Counted from the first letter of the stretch, positions 7,139-16,813 are shown. The stretch: 64,000 nucleotides of DNA from Pelistega europaea (GCF_013133775.1 NZ_JABGBO010000002.1:1-64000), one strand, 5' to 3'. Notes: generated from the letters alone by a model not told the origin. Made by a program: numbers and translations.

Positions 7139-7636
7139 ATGCTAGACATTATTACTCATACGCCATATTGGGTTTGGGGTCTATTGATTTTTTTGTTAGT
7201 CATCGGAAGTCTTTCCTTAAAAGATAGAACAATCCCTGTCTATCGAGTTATGCCACTTCCTATCATATTTTCTTTCCTATCTTTCTTTTCTATTATTTCA
7301 ATGTATAGTGGAGAGTTGTTGCTTTCAGCGATGATTGCCAACTTTATTTTCCTGGTGGTGGGTGTGCTTATCGTTGAGAAAATTTTGATTTCAATGGGGA
7401 TAAGAGTTGTCTATCATCGCTCGGAGCGTAGGCTTTTTATATCAGGTAATGGATTTACGCTGGTATCTGTTATCTTGATCTTCTTGGTTAAATACGTTTT
7501 AAATGTGTTTTTGGTGATTAAACATCCATCTCTTACTGATGATTTTTCATTCGCCATTATTTTCGGCGCTATACAAGGAATATGTGCAAGTGTTTTTCTT
7601 GGGGAACTATTGTATTTTTATAAAAAAACTAGGTAG
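7139..7636 (+). CDS. Integral membrane protein, DUF6622-like
   Basis: A 165-residue protein with five hydrophobic segments. Its start, HTPYWVWGLLIFLLVIGSLSLKDR, resembles the small DUF6622 membrane proteins (HTPxWVW near the N-terminus, then RxxPxxR). The function of that group is unknown. GGTAGGAGAATTGGAGC precedes the ATG, giving a clear ribosome-binding site. It stands alone between the toxin-antitoxin modules and the permease, with about 275 bases of AT-rich sequence before it. Confidence 0.6.
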   Translation: MLDIITHTPYWVWGLLIFLLVIGSLSLKDRTIPVYRVMPLPIIFSFLSFFSIISMYSGELLLSAMIANFIFLVVGVLIVEKILISMGIRVVYHRSERRLFISGNGFTLVSVILIFLVKYVLNVFLVIKHPSLTDDFSFAIIFGAIQGICASVFLGELLYFYKKTR

Positions 7637-7751
7637 TGGTGGTTTTTAATATCTATTTTTGATAGTAGGACTAGATAGGTACCTATTCTGGCTCATCATC
7701 GTACAGAGAAATTTTTAATCTCAAAAAAATATAATGAGTAGAGGAGACGCT

Positions 7752-9002
7752 ATGCTAAAGCCTAAGATTACCTTACTCAACGGTGTGGCTATTGCTATTT
7801 CCATGGTGGTGGGATCAGGGCTGTTTGGGTTACCGGGGTTAGCAATTCAAACCACTGATACGCTTACCGCTTTACTGGGTTGGGGAGCGGTTGTGTTATT
7901 CATGCCTGCTCTTATTTATGTGTTCTCTTGGTTGGGTAGTCGTTATCCTTCCTCTGAAGGTATTTCATTGTATGCGAGTAAAGGTTTGGGGGAGTGGAGT
8001 CGAGCAGGTATCATGATGATTACCTGCGGTACATTGGCTGTTGGTATGCCTGCTTTTTTCCTCGTGGGAGGAAGTTATATGGCGGCATTGCTTGAGGTAG
8101 ATACGGCAAAATGGACTGTTCCTTGTGCGTTGATATTGGCAGTGATGACGACTTTAATCAACATCAGAGGGGTCGAAAAGCTAGGCACTATCAATAAAGT
8201 AGTGGTTGTGCTGGTGCTGGGAGTGGTGGTCTATATTTGTATTCGTTCTTTGCCATCGATTACGCAAGCAACGGATAGCATCTATTGGAGTCAAGTGATA
8301 GCCATACCTCTACCTCAATTATGGTTGGCAATGTCAATTGTCTTTTGGGCTTTTCAGGGTTGGGAGAATATGACCTTTGGCTTTGAAGAAATAGAAAACC
8401 CTCAGCGAAATATTCCTCTGATTTTCTGGTTGAGTTTTGGTGTTGTTTCAATCATTTATTTGCTATTTGCTTTGGCAGTGTTTGCAGGGGCACAACAAGG
8501 ACTGGATGTGTCCGGGTTGAACGGGATTGTGTCCTTGCTTCCTGTTGGTATCGTCGGGCGTGTGGTTCTTGTCGTGATGGTTGGCATATTAGTCGCCAAT
8601 GCGAATGCTTGGGTTTTTGGTAGCTCTAGGGCTTTTTTTTCGGCAGCCAAATTAGGCTTGTTGCCTAAAAAATTAAGTGTTGTCAATCGACAGGGCATTC
8701 CTGTATCTATGCTAATCGCTTTGTTAGGACTGTATACTGTCGTTATTGCGTGTTTATGGTATTTTAAAATCGAAGTACATTATGCTTTTTTGCTGACAAC
8801 ACAAGGGTTTATTATTCTTTACGGCGGTGCTGTTGTTGCTTATTGGCGAGAAGTAAAAACATGGTGGCAAAAAGCGATCGGTATTATCGCTGGACTCAGT
8901 TGGGTGTTTTTAATGCAAGGTTTTGGTTGGTTAATCATCTATCCTCTTGGGTTGATGGTGCTAGGTGTTGGCTTGGAGCGTAGGGGAATAGGGGGAAAAT
9001 GA
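7752..9002 (+). CDS. APC-family amino-acid permease/exporter (YjeH-like)
   Basis: A 416-residue membrane protein with about 12 transmembrane segments. The first carries the APC helix break: NGVAIAISMVVGSGLFGLPG at residues 9-28. WAFQGWENMTFGFEEIENPQ near residue 200 is the loop typical of amino-acid/polyamine transporters. Size and pattern resemble YjeH (branched-chain amino acid/methionine efflux), but the direction of transport is not decided by sequence. Start ATG 7752 has GAGGAG five bases upstream and is preferred to 7734. The stop overlaps the start of a HigA-like gene in an ATGA arrangement. Confidence 0.8.
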   Translation: MLKPKITLLNGVAIAISMVVGSGLFGLPGLAIQTTDTLTALLGWGAVVLFMPALIYVFSWLGSRYPSSEGISLYASKGLGEWSRAGIMMITCGTLAVGMPAFFLVGGSYMAALLEVDTAKWTVPCALILAVMTTLINIRGVEKLGTINKVVVVLVLGVVVYICIRSLPSITQATDSIYWSQVIAIPLPQLWLAMSIVFWAFQGWENMTFGFEEIENPQRNIPLIFWLSFGVVSIIYLLFALAVFAGAQQGLDVSGLNGIVSLLPVGIVGRVVLVVMVGILVANANAWVFGSSRAFFSAAKLGLLPKKLSVVNRQGIPVSMLIALLGLYTVVIACLWYFKIEVHYAFLLTTQGFIILYGGAVVAYWREVKTWWQKAIGIIAGLSWVFLMQGFGWLIIYPLGLMVLGVGLERRGIGGK

Positions 9003-9274
9003 TGAGTATGTATAATCCCGTTCACCCCGGTGAAGTATTAAGGGAGTACATTGATGGTTTTAGTGTCACAGAGGTGGCACAACGACTAGATGTTTCGCGT
9101 GTAGCGCTATCGCGTGTTTTGAATGGGAAGTCCGCTATCTCGCCTGAAATGGCGTTAAGGCTAGGTCAATTATTGAATAACACCCCAGAGTTTTGGCTAA
9201 CTATGCAAGCAAATTATGACTTGTGGCAGGTACAGCAACACGCTCACTTTAATATTAAACCTTTGTTTGCTTAA
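8999..9274 (+). CDS. HigA-like XRE antitoxin/regulator without a HigB
   Basis: A 91-residue helix-turn-helix protein: NPVHPGEVLREYIDGFSVTE, VAQRLDVSRVALSRVLNGKS, then SPEMALRLGQLL, TPEFWLTMQANYDLW. This is the HigA/VapI pattern almost residue for residue. HigA normally follows higB, but here the upstream gene is a permease overlapping by four bases, and no toxin is found on either side. Possible starts are 8999, 9002 and 9008; GGGGG upstream suits the first two. It may be a relic, an antitoxin acting on a distant toxin, or a regulator of the permease operon. Confidence 0.85.
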   Translation: MMSMYNPVHPGEVLREYIDGFSVTEVAQRLDVSRVALSRVLNGKSAISPEMALRLGQLLNNTPEFWLTMQANYDLWQVQQHAHFNIKPLFA

Positions 9275-9427
9275 TGAATATTCTGGGGGGTAATATTTTG
9301 TGTTGTAATGGCATGCTATTGCACTGGTATTGTCGCTTTTTTAGTACAGGATTAGCTGAAAGACCACTTATGAAAAATATCTTTTTGGCTTGTTATAATA
9401 GGAGAAAATCTTAATAAGGAGATGGCA

Positions 9428-9766
9428 ATGGACTCTTTTTCAGAAAAAATTGCACGGGAATTTGTGGAAAATATCCGAGGAAAATTCAATATCCACGATG
9501 TCATTGTCTATGGGAGTCGAGCTAGAGGAGATTTTAGACCTGATAGTGATTTAGATATAGCTGTGATTCTAAATGATGAAACTGACCCTAGACGTACCAA
9601 GATGCTAGCAATTACAGATATAGGCACAGATTTGTTGTTAAAGCATTTTATACTGGTGAGTCCTTTTACTGTTTTGCGACATGAATGGGAAAATCCTCGC
9701 ACATTACAGCAAAAATGGTTTATTGATAATGTGAAAAAAGATGGTGTTTCGGTATGGATGCATTAA
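9428..9766 (+). CDS. MNT nucleotidyltransferase antitoxin (MntA-like)
   Basis: A 112-residue nucleotidyltransferase with VYGSRARGDFRPDSDLDIAV near residues 29-48: the GSxxRG motif and DxD metal ligands needed for AMP transfer. In HEPN/MNT modules this protein modifies and inactivates the HEPN RNase. The ATG at 9428 is chosen because AAGGAG abuts the alternative ATG at 9422 but lies six bases from this one. It overlaps the HEPN gene by 13 bases, indicating coupled translation. Its sequence differs clearly from the orphan MNT at 1120-1413. Confidence 0.85.
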   Translation: MDSFSEKIAREFVENIRGKFNIHDVIVYGSRARGDFRPDSDLDIAVILNDETDPRRTKMLAITDIGTDLLLKHFILVSPFTVLRHEWENPRTLQQKWFIDNVKKDGVSVWMH

Positions 9767-10140
9767 AGATAGAATTTAAGAAATCGCAAGACTGTCTTAA
9801 AATAGCTCACCTTAGCTTTGATGTTGGTGAGTACGATTCAGCAGTGAACAGAGCCTATTATTCTATCTTACATACGATACGGTGCGGATTGTTACTTTCC
9901 AATAATCCAGAAGCTGCCTCTAATCGTACTCACAGTGGGCTGATTAGTGCGTTTTTTCAATTCCTTATTAAAGAAAATTTAATAGACCAGAGTTTTTCAA
10001 AAAAAATTGGTCGAGCATACGAGTATCGTCTTATTTCTGATTATTCAGGTGATTTTGCGGAAAAAGATGAGGCGTTGTCATGTATTCAGACGGCAGATGA
10101 GTTGTTAGAGGCTATCAAAAAACTAGGTATGATTAGTTAG
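9754..10140 (+). CDS. HEPN-domain protein (UPF0332-like toxin)
   Basis: A 128-residue all-helical protein. Residues 20-45 (DVGEYDSAVNRAYYSILHTI) carry the HEPN signature of a helix with paired tyrosines (AYYS). The C-terminal part has YEYRLISDYSGDF, corresponding to the R..sDY motif of the UPF0332 branch; the strict RX4-6H RNase motif is not seen. HEPN proteins of this type are RNase toxins or substrate-binding partners of MNT proteins. It directly follows its MNT partner with an overlap. Whether it is catalytically active is uncertain because the histidine is missing. Confidence 0.8.
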   Translation: MDALKIEFKKSQDCLKIAHLSFDVGEYDSAVNRAYYSILHTIRCGLLLSNNPEAASNRTHSGLISAFFQFLIKENLIDQSFSKKIGRAYEYRLISDYSGDFAEKDEALSCIQTADELLEAIKKLGMIS

Positions 10141-10174
10141 ATAAAAAATTATTAACCCTTGTTCGCTTAATCCT

Positions 10175-11047
10175 CTACACCGCCTGCGATTGGTCAGGCA
10201 ACAGGATACAAATCCCTGCTGCACTAATCACCAAAACCACGCCAATAATCGCTGTTAGGCTGAGGGTTTCGCCAAGAAGTATAACAGCTAATAACACCCC
10301 AAACACTGGTTCTAGGGCAAGGAATATACCGCTAATATTGGCTGATGTTTTTCCTAGTCCTTTGTTCCAGCACCAGCTAGCGACAAGGCTACATCCAATT
10401 CCTAGGTAAAGAATGGCAGCCATCCCTTCAGCTGTATAATGAATATGCCAATCTTGTGTGGCTAATAACATGATAGGGAGACCGACCAATGTACCTAACT
10501 GAATGGATAGGGCGGTAAAAACTTTAGCATCCATTTTTTGGAGAATTTGTTGAGAAAGGCGTAACCAAAAGGCTACTGCAATCGTAGAGAAAAAAACGAG
10601 TGTACATCCCCATAAAGAGACCGTTCCACCTTGATCATGTGTTACGACCAATGCTACTCCTACAAATGCCATCACACCTAGTAGGAGGATGCTAGGAGAA
10701 AGTTTATCTTTAAAGAAAATTGCTCCTGATATGGCAACAATAAGCGGTTCTATCCCAATGACCGTTGCCGCACTACTGGCAGAGGTGAGACTTAATCCAA
10801 GAAATTGAAATAAAAAGGTGACTGGATAGGTAAGAAAGCCAAGAAACGCAATTTTTTTCCAAGAGATTGAAGCTGTCTGTGATGATGTTTGCTGCTGCAA
10901 ATATCGCCATGTGAGCGGTAAGGTGATAAGGCTGGCAATAATCAAGCGAAACAAAACAATTAATGAGGGATCAGCCATAGTATAGGCATATTTACCAGCG
11001 ATAAACGACGTTCCCCAAAAGAATGAAGCTAATAAAAGGTAGAACAT
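10175..11047 (-). CDS. EamA/DMT-family transporter
   Basis: A 290-residue inner-membrane protein with ten hydrophobic segments in two EamA repeats: LLLASFFWGTSFIAGKYAY at the start, and GIGCSLVASWCWNKGLGK and LALEPVFGVLLAVILLGE in the second half (the conserved EPV..L). The substrate is unknown; relatives move amino acids, nucleosides or drugs. It is divergent from the MATE gene, leaving a 112-base shared upstream region. It is not closely similar to the EamA protein at 3923, so the two are not a recent duplication. Confidence 0.85.
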   Translation of the reverse strand: MFYLLLASFFWGTSFIAGKYAYTMADPSLIVLFRLIIASLITLPLTWRYLQQQTSSQTASISWKKIAFLGFLTYPVTFLFQFLGLSLTSASSAATVIGIEPLIVAISGAIFFKDKLSPSILLLGVMAFVGVALVVTHDQGGTVSLWGCTLVFFSTIAVAFWLRLSQQILQKMDAKVFTALSIQLGTLVGLPIMLLATQDWHIHYTAEGMAAILYLGIGCSLVASWCWNKGLGKTSANISGIFLALEPVFGVLLAVILLGETLSLTAIIGVVLVISAAGICILLPDQSQAV

Positions 11048-11159
11048 AGAGAAAAATCAATCTCAACAGTGTTTTTAAAGAATTTTAATTTTAAAATAGG
11101 AATGAGATAAAAGACAATAAATAATTGTGCCTGAGAATAAAGGAAGAGGGGCTAAAACG

Positions 11160-12584
11160 ATGAGACTATCTTATTCGCCATTGGGGACTTTAAATAAGCA
11201 AGCTATGGCGGTCATGTTGTCATGGGCGGCAACCTCTATTTATGGGGTCGTCGACATTTATTTCATTGCTTTATTAGGAACGCATGAATTAACCGCCGCA
11301 GGGATTGCAAGCCCTTTTATGTGGTTGTTTAACACGGTAGCAAGTGGATTTGCACTGGCCATTTCTATTTTTACTGCAAGGTATCAAGCGGAAAGTACTT
11401 TTCGTCAGCAAGTCGTTCAGCCGATGTTAATAGGGATTGCGGTATTATCGTTGCTGGCATGGGCTATCTATAGTGGGTTGTTACACGCCATGATAGAGGG
11501 ATTTTCAGGCAACACCGAGGTGGTTGAGCAGGCTTGGGTGTATTTTGGAACATGGATGGCAACCTATTTTTCAACCTTGTTATTCACGTCTGGGGCGGCA
11601 ATGATGAGAGGGTTTGAACTCTATCGTCAACAAACCAGTATCATCATTGTTTCATGTGTGTTAAATGCTATTTTTTCGCCAATATTGATGTTTCCCCCTA
11701 TAGGTATGGGGATTGCAGGAGCGGTATATGGCACAGTATTAGCTCAGCTTTGTGCTATCGGTTTGTTTTTTAGACAGATTAGACAAAAAACAGGATATTC
11801 AGTTTTAGAAAGACAATGCCTGCCCTGCAAAGAGCAAAATATAGAAAGGTCTTATTCATTATCATCTGACTATCATTCACAAATATCAAAAGATAACAAA
11901 CGACAAGCATCAACGCTTCCCGACTCACTGCTGTATATAAGCCAGCTGAAAAGCGTCTTTCAACTTTTCAAAATGGCATTGGTGACGGCAACTTCATCTA
12001 TGTTTTGGCCTGTATCTGTGTTGATTTCAACCTACTATATGTCAAAGTTAGGGGAGATTGAAGTGGCTATGATGGGGGTGATTGCAAAAGTGCAACCTTT
12101 ACTAATGACACCAATTTTTGCCATAGGTATTGCGACGAGCGTCGCAGTGAGTAAGTATTTTCAGCAGAATGATAGAACCACTATTAAACAATATCTTCAC
12201 ACGGCGGTATTTTTAATGGTGGTATGGCAAGCTGGTATTGCTGTGGTTTTGTATATAATTAGGGAGCCTTTTGCTGAGTTCATGTTACCGCACACACCGC
12301 AAGCCGTTGGGCTATTACAGTATTTTTTATTACTTATTCCTACGACAGTCATTGGACGAGGGTTGATTTTTCTTCTATCCCAAACCTTGCCAGCCATGAA
12401 CTTAGCCCCTAATGCATTGATAATAGATTTTATTTTTGCCTTATGTCTTCATACCTTGTGCTATCTGATAGGTTACTGGATGGGGGATTTTGAAGTGACT
12501 ATAGTGTCACTTGCTATCCTTAATGTCATTGGTGTGAGTATTTTTGTGGTGGTGAGTAGGGGAATGAGGCATAAATGCCTGTAA
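11160..12584 (+). CDS. MATE-family multidrug/sodium antiporter
   Basis: A 474-residue membrane protein with 12 hydrophobic segments arranged as two bundles of six. Family patterns include SWAATSIYGVVDIYFIALLG in helix 1 and FGTWMATYFSTLLFTSGAAM before helix 6. MATE proteins export cationic drugs using Na+ or H+ gradients. A hydrophilic stretch of about 60 residues near positions 212-270 (rich in Ser, Lys and Gln) separates the halves and is longer than usual. ATG 11160 is preferred over the GTG at 11127 because GGAAGAGGGG precedes it. Confidence 0.8.
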   Translation: MRLSYSPLGTLNKQAMAVMLSWAATSIYGVVDIYFIALLGTHELTAAGIASPFMWLFNTVASGFALAISIFTARYQAESTFRQQVVQPMLIGIAVLSLLAWAIYSGLLHAMIEGFSGNTEVVEQAWVYFGTWMATYFSTLLFTSGAAMMRGFELYRQQTSIIIVSCVLNAIFSPILMFPPIGMGIAGAVYGTVLAQLCAIGLFFRQIRQKTGYSVLERQCLPCKEQNIERSYSLSSDYHSQISKDNKRQASTLPDSLLYISQLKSVFQLFKMALVTATSSMFWPVSVLISTYYMSKLGEIEVAMMGVIAKVQPLLMTPIFAIGIATSVAVSKYFQQNDRTTIKQYLHTAVFLMVVWQAGIAVVLYIIREPFAEFMLPHTPQAVGLLQYFLLLIPTTVIGRGLIFLLSQTLPAMNLAPNALIIDFIFALCLHTLCYLIGYWMGDFEVTIVSLAILNVIGVSIFVVVSRGMRHKCL

Positions 12585-12588
12585 ATTT

Positions 12589-12606
12589 TTCTTATTGTGA
12601 TAAGAA
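12589..12606 (+). terminator. Short hairpin after the MATE gene
   Basis: TTCTTAT-TGTG-ATAAGAA is a perfect 7-bp inverted repeat five bases after the stop codon. It lacks a following T run, so intrinsic termination would be weak; it may instead mark the 3' end. Confidence 0.35.
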
Positions 12607-12751
12607 GATACCCCCCACGCATTGTCATCACAGTCATTCATGATTGAGATTATAATGCTCCGCATTGGTATAATGGACTGAATTTTTCGTGTTTTGAATA
12701 GTACCATTATGTTCTAATAGGTGGTTTTTCACAATAAAGGATTTTTTAACA

Positions 12752-13246
12752 ATGAAAACAGAAAAATGGTTAGAAAATATTATGTACTCCGCACGCTGGC
12801 TATTAGCCCCTATTTATTTAGGATTGTCGCTAGCGCTATTAATGCTCACTGTTAAGTTTTTTCAGGAAATCTTTCACACGATTCCTCATATTTTAGAGAC
12901 AGGGGAATCTGACCTTGTGTTATTGATACTAGGGCTGATTGACTTATCGCTAGTAGGTGGTTTGCTTGTGATGGTGATGTTTAGCGGTTACGAAAATTTT
13001 GTGTCGACGATAGATATTCATGAAGGCAAGGAAAAACTGGACTGGCTGGGGACAATGGATGCAGGTACGCTCAAGCTAAAGGTGGCCTCATCTATTGTTG
13101 CGATTTCCTCTATTCACTTGCTTCGTGTCTTTATGGAATTACGCCAAATTGAGAATGACAAATTGCTTTGGTATGTTGTTCTGCATTTGACATTTGTATT
13201 GTCGGCTTGTGCAATGGGTTTTTTGGATAAGATTACCAAGCATTAG
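12752..13246 (+). CDS. UPF0114 (YqhA) family membrane protein
   Basis: A 164-residue protein with four transmembrane segments. The conserved start is [20 protein letters not shown], followed by [20 protein letters not shown] and SGYENFVS, then a cytosolic [20 protein letters not shown]. These are the diagnostic stretches of UPF0114/TIGR00645. The molecular function is unknown, although related proteins have been linked to stress. It has its own upstream region and stands between an exporter and a tRNA, so it is probably monocistronic. Confidence 0.9.
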   Translation: MKTEKWLENIMYSARWLLAPIYLGLSLALLMLTVKFFQEIFHTIPHILETGESDLVLLILGLIDLSLVGGLLVMVMFSGYENFVSTIDIHEGKEKLDWLGTMDAGTLKLKVASSIVAISSIHLLRVFMELRQIENDKLLWYVVLHLTFVLSACAMGFLDKITKH

Positions 13247-13285
13247 GTCAATACATATTCAGTCGATTCTTGTACATAAAAATCG

Positions 13286-13315
13286 TTGACAAAAAATAAA
13301 TCGTTCCTATATAAT
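13286..13315 (+). promoter_or_regulatory. Sigma-70 promoter of tRNA-Val
   Basis: TTGACA (13286-13291) and TATAAT (13310-13315) are both consensus, separated by 18 bases. The predicted start of transcription near 13322 lies just before the tRNA 5' end. Confidence 0.85.
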
Positions 13316-13326
13316 TTCACTTTTTT

Positions 13327-13403
13327 AGGCGGTTAGCTCAGTTGGTTAGAGCGCTACGTTGACATCGTAGAGGTCGCTGGTTCGACTCCAGTATCGCCTA
13401 CCA
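13327..13403 (+). tRNA. tRNA-Val (anticodon GAC)
   Basis: A 77-base tRNA with a complete cloverleaf. The acceptor stem AGGCGGT pairs with ATCGCCT (one G-U). The D arm is GCTC...GAGC, the anticodon arm CTACG-TTGACAT-CGTAG presents GAC, and the T arm is CTGG-TTCGACT-CCAG. The 3' CCA is encoded. It reads valine GUC/GUU codons. It has a consensus promoter and an intrinsic terminator of its own, so it is transcribed separately from leuC. Confidence 0.97.
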
Positions 13404-13414
13404 GAATTCTTTTA

Positions 13415-13441
13415 GCCACTACTTGTTTAGTGGCTTTTTTA
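13415..13441 (+). terminator. Intrinsic terminator of tRNA-Val
   Basis: GCCACTA-CTTGTT-TAGTGGC followed by TTTTTT: a perfect 7-bp GC-containing stem with a T run, 12 bases after the tRNA. Confidence 0.9.
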
Positions 13442-13489
13442 TTGTCTATAAAAAACATAGTAGTATGAGTACTAGTATAATTGCTAGGC

Positions 13490-13517
13490 TTGTTAAAAAA
13501 ATAAAAACCTTGATAAT
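13490..13517 (+). promoter_or_regulatory. Candidate promoter of leuCDB
   Basis: TTGTTA (13490-13495) and GATAAT (13512-13517) with a 16-base spacer lie 36 bases before the leuC ATG. No leucine-codon leader peptide or T-box is seen in the 110 bases between the tRNA terminator and leuC. Confidence 0.4.
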
Positions 13518-13552
13518 AGACGCATCATTACTTTTTTCAGTCGGAGAAAGAC

Positions 13553-14953
13553 ATGGCAAAAACGCTTTACGATAAACTTTGGGAGGCTCATGTGGTGAGC
13601 CAGGAAGAGGATGGTACCTGTTTAATCTATATTGACCGTCAGTTATTGCATGAAGTCACCAGTCCTCAGGCCTTTGAGGGATTGGCAATGGCTAATCGTC
13701 AACCTTGGCGCTTAAGTGCTAATTTGGCAGTAGCTGATCACAATGTGCCTACCACTAATCGTGCACAAGGCATTGATGATCCCATATCTAAATTGCAAGT
13801 AGATACATTAGATAAAAACTGTGCAGAGTACAAGATTACAGAGTTTCGTATGGACGACATTCGTCAAGGGATTGTGCATGTGGTTGGTCCAGAGCAAGGG
13901 GCGACATTGCCAGGTATGACTGTAGTTTGTGGTGATTCGCATACAAGTACGCATGGCGCCATTGGTGCGTTGGCTTTTGGTATCGGTACGTCAGAAGTAG
14001 AACATGTGTTAGCGACACAAACGCTTTTGATGAAGAAAAATAAGAATATGCTCGTCAAGGTGGAGGGTAAGCTTCCTGTTGGTTGTACGGCTAAAGATAT
14101 TGTATTGCACGTAATCGGTGTGATTGGTACGGCAGGTGGTACTGGCTGTGCCATTGAGTTTGCGGGTAGCACTATCCGTGATTTGTCAGTGGAAGGTCGT
14201 TTGACGGTCTGTAATATGGCGATTGAAGCGGGGGCTCGCTCTGGCTTGGTGGCAGTAGATGATAAGACGATTGAGTATTTTAAAGGTCGTCCTTATGCTC
14301 CTAAAGGTGAAGCGTGGAATCAAGCGGTGGAATACTGGCGTACTTTGCATTCTGATGAAGGGGCGCATTTCGATACAGTGGTTGAAGTTAATGCAGCAGA
14401 TATTAAACCTCAAGTGACTTGGGGAACTTCACCTGAGATGGTGCTAAGTATTGAGGATGTTGTGCCTAATCCAGCAGATGAGCAAGACCCTGTGAAACGT
14501 AGTGGTATAGAACGCGCCTTGTCCTATATGGGTCTAACGGCAGGCACTCCTATCAATACGATTAGTATTGATAAAGTCTTTATCGGTTCTTGTACCAACT
14601 CGCGTATCGAGGATTTGCGAGAAGCAGCTTCCGTTATCAAGGGAAGAAAGGTAGCAGCAAATGTGAAGCAAGCACTTATCGTACCTGGTTCTGGTTTGGT
14701 AAAAGCACAAGCGGAAAAAGAAGGCTTAGATAAGATTTTTATTGAGGCTGGTTTTGAATGGCGTGAACCTGGTTGCTCTATGTGTCTAGCAATGAATGCT
14801 GATCGTTTGGAGCCAGGAGAGCGTTGTGCTTCTACATCCAACCGTAACTTTGAAGGGCGTCAAGGTCAAGGTGGACGCACTCATCTAGTCAGCCCAGCGA
14901 TGGCAGCATCTGCCGCTATTGCAGGTCATTTTGTTGATGTAAGAAACTTCTAA
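13553..14953 (+). CDS. leuC: 3-isopropylmalate dehydratase, large subunit
   Basis: A 466-residue aconitase-family enzyme that isomerises 2- to 3-isopropylmalate with LeuD in leucine synthesis. The [4Fe-4S] cluster ligands are visible: C347 in [13 protein letters not shown] and C408/C411 in GCSMCLAMN. The N-terminal substrate region includes [10 protein letters not shown] and [11 protein letters not shown]. Length equals that of the family. CGGAGAAAG precedes the ATG. leuD follows after 11 bases and leuB 9 bases after that, forming a leuCDB operon. Confidence 0.97.
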   Translation: MAKTLYDKLWEAHVVSQEEDGTCLIYIDRQLLHEVTSPQAFEGLAMANRQPWRLSANLAVADHNVPTTNRAQGIDDPISKLQVDTLDKNCAEYKITEFRMDDIRQGIVHVVGPEQGATLPGMTVVCGDSHTSTHGAIGALAFGIGTSEVEHVLATQTLLMKKNKNMLVKVEGKLPVGCTAKDIVLHVIGVIGTAGGTGCAIEFAGSTIRDLSVEGRLTVCNMAIEAGARSGLVAVDDKTIEYFKGRPYAPKGEAWNQAVEYWRTLHSDEGAHFDTVVEVNAADIKPQVTWGTSPEMVLSIEDVVPNPADEQDPVKRSGIERALSYMGLTAGTPINTISIDKVFIGSCTNSRIEDLREAASVIKGRKVAANVKQALIVPGSGLVKAQAEKEGLDKIFIEAGFEWREPGCSMCLAMNADRLEPGERCASTSNRNFEGRQGQGGRTHLVSPAMAASAAIAGHFVDVRNF

Positions 14954-14964
14954 GGGGGAAAAAG

Positions 14965-15609
14965 ATGCAAGCATTTACAGTGCACAAGGGATTAGTTGCA
15001 CCACTAGACCGTGAGAATGTGGATACTGATTTAATTATTCCAAAACAATTTTTAAAGTCAATTAAACGTACTGGTTTTGGTCCTAACCTATTTGATGAGT
15101 TACGTTATCTTGATCACGGCGAACCTGGCATGGACAACAGCAAGCGTCCGTTAAATCCTGATTTTGTGTTGAATCAACCTCGTTATCAGGGGGCTTCGGT
15201 GTTACTTGCTCGTAAAAATTTTGGTTGCGGTTCTAGTCGTGAGCATGCCCCTTGGGCTTTGGTGCAATATGGTTTTAGAGTCATTATTGCGCCATCTTTT
15301 GCAGATATTTTCTTTAACAATAGCTTTAAAAATGGTTTGTTGCCTATTCGTTTGCCTGAGGAGACGGTTTCTGAGCTTTTTGATGAAGTATATGCAACAG
15401 AGGGGTATAGTCTAACAATAGACTTGGAAAAACAGGTTATTATTACACCAGTAGGACGTGAAATCACTTTTGATGTGGAACCATTCCGTCGTTACTGTTT
15501 ATTAAATGGCTTTGATGATATTGGCTTAACCTTGCGTCAGGCGGATAAGATTAAAGCCTTTGAGGCTGAGCGTTTAGCAAAAATGCCTTGGTTAGTTGGA
15601 ACAAATTAG
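14965..15609 (+). CDS. leuD: 3-isopropylmalate dehydratase, small subunit
   Basis: A 214-residue swivel-domain subunit that completes the LeuC active site. Signature stretches are [20 protein letters not shown] near the start and [14 protein letters not shown] near residue 85, the conserved substrate-binding loop. Length is typical for proteobacterial LeuD. AAGGGGG lies before the ATG, 11 bases after leuC, so expression is coupled with leuC and leuB. Confidence 0.97.
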   Translation: MQAFTVHKGLVAPLDRENVDTDLIIPKQFLKSIKRTGFGPNLFDELRYLDHGEPGMDNSKRPLNPDFVLNQPRYQGASVLLARKNFGCGSSREHAPWALVQYGFRVIIAPSFADIFFNNSFKNGLLPIRLPEETVSELFDEVYATEGYSLTIDLEKQVIITPVGREITFDVEPFRRYCLLNGFDDIGLTLRQADKIKAFEAERLAKMPWLVGTN

Positions 15610-15618
15610 GAAATTACT

Positions 15619-16695
15619 ATGTCAAATCTTGTCGCAGTATTGCCCGGTGATGGTATCGGAGAGGAAATTGTAGAGCAAGCAGTGCGTGTATTAGCGGCAC
15701 TTAAGTTGGATTTACAACTCGAAAAGGCGGATGTAGGTGGTCGTGCTTATGATCAGTTTGGTCATCCTCTGCCTCCTAGTACATTAGAGCTTGCTAAAAA
15801 AGCAGATGCTGTACTGTTTGGTGCAGTGGGTGATTGGAAATATGACACGCTTCCTCGAGAATTCCGTCCTGAACAGGCGATTTTAGGATTGCGTAAGAAT
15901 CTTGGTCTGTTTGCTAACCTACGTCCTGCGGTGTTGTATCCGCAGTTGGCCAATGCTTCTACACTTAAACCAGAGGTCGTATCTGGCTTAAATATCCTTA
16001 TTGTTCGCGAGTTGACAGGGGATATTTATTTCGGTACGCCACGAGGTGTGCGTCAAGCAGAAGATGGGCTGTTTGTCGGGGACCGCGAAGGTTTTGATAC
16101 GATGCGTTATGCAGAAACAGAGGTTCGTCGTATTGCTCATATTGCATTTCAAGCGGCACAGAAGCGGCAGAAAAAACTTTGCTCTGTGGACAAGGCAAAT
16201 GTTCTTGAAACTTCTCAATTATGGCGTGATATTATGGTGGATGTTAGCAAGGAATATCCTGATGTAACCCTTAGCCATATGTATATCGATAATGCCGCTA
16301 TGCAGTTAGTGCGTGCACCTAAAGAGTTCGATGTTGTGGTGACGGGTAACTTGTTCGGTGATATTTTGTCTGATGAGGCTGCCATGTTGACTGGTTCTAT
16401 TGGTATGTTGCCATCAGCATCACTTAATGCCAATAAACAAGGGCTTTATGAGCCTAGTCATGGCTCTGCTCCTGATATTGCGGGTAAAAATATTGCCAAT
16501 CCATTGGCGACCATTTTATCAGCCGCTATGATGTTGCGTTTCTCATTTAATAATGAAGCGGCAGCTCAAAATATCGAACAGGCTGTGGCTAAGGTGCTAG
16601 CACAAGGCTACCGCACTGCGGATATTTATGAAGAAGGCACAAATAAAGTGGGTACTTCTCAAATGGGTGATGCAGTTATCGCTGCTTTAAACTAA
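15619..16695 (+). CDS. leuB: 3-isopropylmalate dehydrogenase
   Basis: A 358-residue NAD-dependent decarboxylating dehydrogenase that forms 2-oxoisocaproate in leucine synthesis. Visible motifs: GDGIGEEI at residues 10-17, FANLRPA and [10 protein letters not shown] (substrate Arg and Tyr region), [20 protein letters not shown] (metal-binding Asp residues) near 244-263, and [18 protein letters not shown] for NAD binding. Length is normal. It ends the leuCDB operon; a hairpin follows but lies beyond a promoter for asd. Confidence 0.97.
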   Translation: MSNLVAVLPGDGIGEEIVEQAVRVLAALKLDLQLEKADVGGRAYDQFGHPLPPSTLELAKKADAVLFGAVGDWKYDTLPREFRPEQAILGLRKNLGLFANLRPAVLYPQLANASTLKPEVVSGLNILIVRELTGDIYFGTPRGVRQAEDGLFVGDREGFDTMRYAETEVRRIAHIAFQAAQKRQKKLCSVDKANVLETSQLWRDIMVDVSKEYPDVTLSHMYIDNAAMQLVRAPKEFDVVVTGNLFGDILSDEAAMLTGSIGMLPSASLNANKQGLYEPSHGSAPDIAGKNIANPLATILSAAMMLRFSFNNEAAAQNIEQAVAKVLAQGYRTADIYEEGTNKVGTSQMGDAVIAALN

Positions 16696-16759
16696 ATTAT
16701 TCACATGGATTCATCAGTAAAAATAGGTTGCTTTTACAACAACATAGTATGGGTATTAT

Positions 16760-16787
16760 TTGTTCTTGCTGATGTTCTCCGTATAAT
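16760..16787 (+). promoter_or_regulatory. Candidate promoter of asd
   Basis: TTGTTC (16760-16765) and TATAAT (16782-16787) are separated by 16 bases. The predicted transcript start near 16794 gives a leader of about 77 bases before the asd ATG, and that leader contains the hairpin at 16814-16838. Confidence 0.6.
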
Positions 16788-16813
16788 GCGTTACAATCTT
16801 AATTTTTATCTCG

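Noticed and set aside
13864-14172. 102-codon minus-strand frame inside leuC
   Set aside because: It is a shadow of leuC with no family features; the same applies to other opposite-strand frames within leuD, cpaF, uvrC and etfA.
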